Origin: Acidimicrobiales bacterium
Lineage (GTDB): Bacteria > Actinomycetota > Acidimicrobiia > Acidimicrobiales > RAAP-2
Reading direction: 5' to 3'
NCBI GenBank assembly: GCA_030044045.1
Contig: JASHWO010000126.1
Location: 1-6,451, forward strand
DNA: 6,451 nucleotides
Below are positions 5,855 to 6,451 of the stretch, in pieces; the first letter of the stretch is position 1, and the number at the start of each line of letters is the position of its first letter. The notes under the pieces are model-generated. The model saw only the letters and a program-made list of their open reading frames with translations, did not search any database and was not told where the DNA came from. A program made the translations under genes and the position numbers.

Positions 5855-5878
5855 TCCGTCGTTAGCCCGCCTGGGGCC
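5855..5878 (+). repeat. 24-bp direct repeat of the wbbL 3' end plus a partial element (copy C)
   Basis: Positions 5855-5878 are identical to 5702-5725. The earlier copy spans the last three codons and stop of wbbL (TCCGTCGTTA...) plus the first 14 bases of element A. The later copy therefore repeats a gene end outside the gene, followed by the first 13 bases of an element (from 5866), which then breaks off at GGTAGGG. The 153-bp offset suggests tandem duplication of the wbbL-end/element block, later truncated. Confidence 0.8.
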
Positions 5879-6199
5879 GGTAGGGTGGGGGCGGGCTGCG
5901 CGCGGGTCTGTGGTTGCAAGTCGAGGCCAGTCGCAGGCGAAACGACCCACGTAAGGCGACTCGTGGTCGCCGAGCATGGTGCGGCTTAGGGGTAAGCCCT
6001 GCCCGCCCGTCCCCGACCGGCGGGGGCGCGGCGGCGACGGGGGGACGCGGCCGCCACCGGTGGCGCAGGACCGCTGCGGCGGTCGCCGCCACCGGGCCGC
6101 CAACCCCGCAGCAGGCGAGTGTGGGGTCAAAGACCAGGTCAGCCGCACGCAGCCCGAACACCCGCCGGTCGGCGAAGAGAGCCCCACCAGCGTGGCCAC
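5879..6199. other. Non-coding region upstream of secA with several small hairpins
   Basis: About 320 bp without a convincing gene. Open frames here (for example 5976-6218) are Arg/Pro/Gly-rich, match no family I know and run into secA. Structures seen: GGCTTA/TAAGCC with a GGGG loop (5983-5998); a 12-bp perfect palindrome GCCACCGGTGGC (6053-6064); a 6-bp stem GACCGC/GCGGTC with loop TGCG (6069-6084); and a long-range inverted repeat GGCGGCGAC/GTCGCCGCC (6030-6038 with 6082-6090) enclosing the last two. They could form an operon terminator or a leader structure. I recognise no known riboswitch, tRNA or small RNA. Confidence 0.5.
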
Positions 6200-6205
6200 T
6201 AGAAT
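6200..6205 (+). promoter_or_regulatory. secA: Candidate -10 box of a leaderless secA promoter
   Basis: TAGAAT matches the actinobacterial -10 pattern TANNNT. Transcription would begin about 6-9 bases after it, at about 6211-6215, which coincides with the secA ATG at 6215. No Shine-Dalgarno sequence precedes that ATG (bases CCGCTGGCG). Both facts fit a leaderless or near-leaderless mRNA, which is common in actinomycetes. No clear -35 hexamer is seen at the usual distance. Confidence 0.5.
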
Positions 6206-6214
6206 CCGCTGGCG

Positions 6215-6451
6215 ATGAGCGTCTTTACGCGCGTGCTTCGCGCCGGTGAGGGGAAGAAGGTCAGGCGACTGGCCGAGATCGTCCCGATGATCAACGCCTT
6301 GGAACCCGAGGTGGAAGCGCTCTCCGACGACGAGCTGCGTCACCGGACGGTCGAGTTCCGCACCCGCCTCGACCAGGGAGAATCCCTCGACGACCTCCTC
6401 GTCGAGGCCTTCGCCGTCGTCCGCGAGGCGGGATGGCGGGTGTTGGGCCAG
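6215..6451 (+). CDS. secA: Preprotein translocase ATPase SecA, N-terminal fragment (runs off the window)
   Basis: The first 79 codons of SecA, the ATPase motor that drives unfolded preproteins through the SecYEG channel at the cytoplasmic membrane. The translation begins [20 protein letters not shown] and continues with the family landmarks [43 protein letters not shown] and WRVLGQ, which form the helical start of the first nucleotide-binding domain. The Walker A motif would follow beyond the window edge. The ATG at 6215 gives the standard SecA start, and no upstream in-frame alternative fits better. It is separated from the sugar genes by about 500 bp and has its own candidate promoter, so it is a separate housekeeping unit. 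Whether it is SecA1 or SecA2 cannot be told from this part. Confidence 0.95.
   Translation, partial: MSVFTRVLRAGEGKKVRRLAEIVPMINALEPEVEALSDDELRHRTVEFRTRLDQGESLDDLLVEAFAVVREAGWRVLGQ

Noticed and set aside
5712..5878. CRISPR array
   Set aside because: Repeats are palindromic, differ from one another, occur in both orientations and inside a gene, and lack uniform unique spacers. No cas gene is present.
5900..5975. tRNA-like stretch (GGTTGCAAGTC)
   Set aside because: No acceptor stem, anticodon arm or 3' end could be fitted around it.
5976..6218. Possible small gene just before secA (80 codons, + strand)
   Set aside because: No recognisable family or ribosome site, Arg/Pro-rich translation, and it overlaps the secA start. 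The same applies to the 5914-6249 frame.

Overview
The window is a GC-rich (roughly 70%) bacterial stretch with every recognisable gene on the + strand. Codon use, GTG starts, tight gene overlaps and the SecA N-terminus point to an actinomycete-type organism, perhaps an uncultured Acidimicrobiia. That placement is inferred from general character, not from a marker search.

Layout: positions 1-5712 hold an operon-like run of six nucleotide-sugar and glycosyltransferase genes. They are the 3' part of rfbB (dTDP-glucose 4,6-dehydratase), rfbD (dTDP-4-dehydrorhamnose reductase), a UDP-glucose 6-dehydrogenase, a UDP-glucuronate decarboxylase (UDP-xylose synthase type), a soluble DPM1-like family 2 glycosyltransferase and a WbbL-like rhamnosyltransferase. 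Junctions are mostly tight: an ATGA overlap, an 8-bp overlap and a 1-bp gap. A roughly 500-bp non-coding stretch (5713-6214) follows, and then the first 79 codons of secA.

How the genes fit together: RfbB and RfbD contribute two steps of dTDP-L-rhamnose synthesis, and the WbbL-like enzyme is the likely user of that donor. The dehydrogenase and decarboxylase convert UDP-glucose to UDP-glucuronate and then UDP-xylose. The DPM1-like enzyme probably loads a sugar onto a polyprenyl phosphate. Together they suggest assembly of a rhamnose-containing, possibly also xylose- or uronate-containing, cell-envelope glycan. rfbA, rfbC, a polymerase and a flippase are not in the window.

The most unusual content is a family of ~63-65 bp GC-rich elements. 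Each is two back-to-back hairpins joined by a TCCTCC linker. There are four full copies and one partial copy: one inverted copy fills most of the ugd-uxs gap and ends one base before the uxs start codon; one lies in frame inside the rhamnosyltransferase gene and adds 21 codons; two plus a fragment lie in tandem just after that gene. Stem arms differ between copies by paired, compensating changes, so the fold itself appears conserved. In the inverted copy the linker reads GGAGGA on the mRNA, and the adjoining hairpin would bring it to normal Shine-Dalgarno distance from the uxs ATG.
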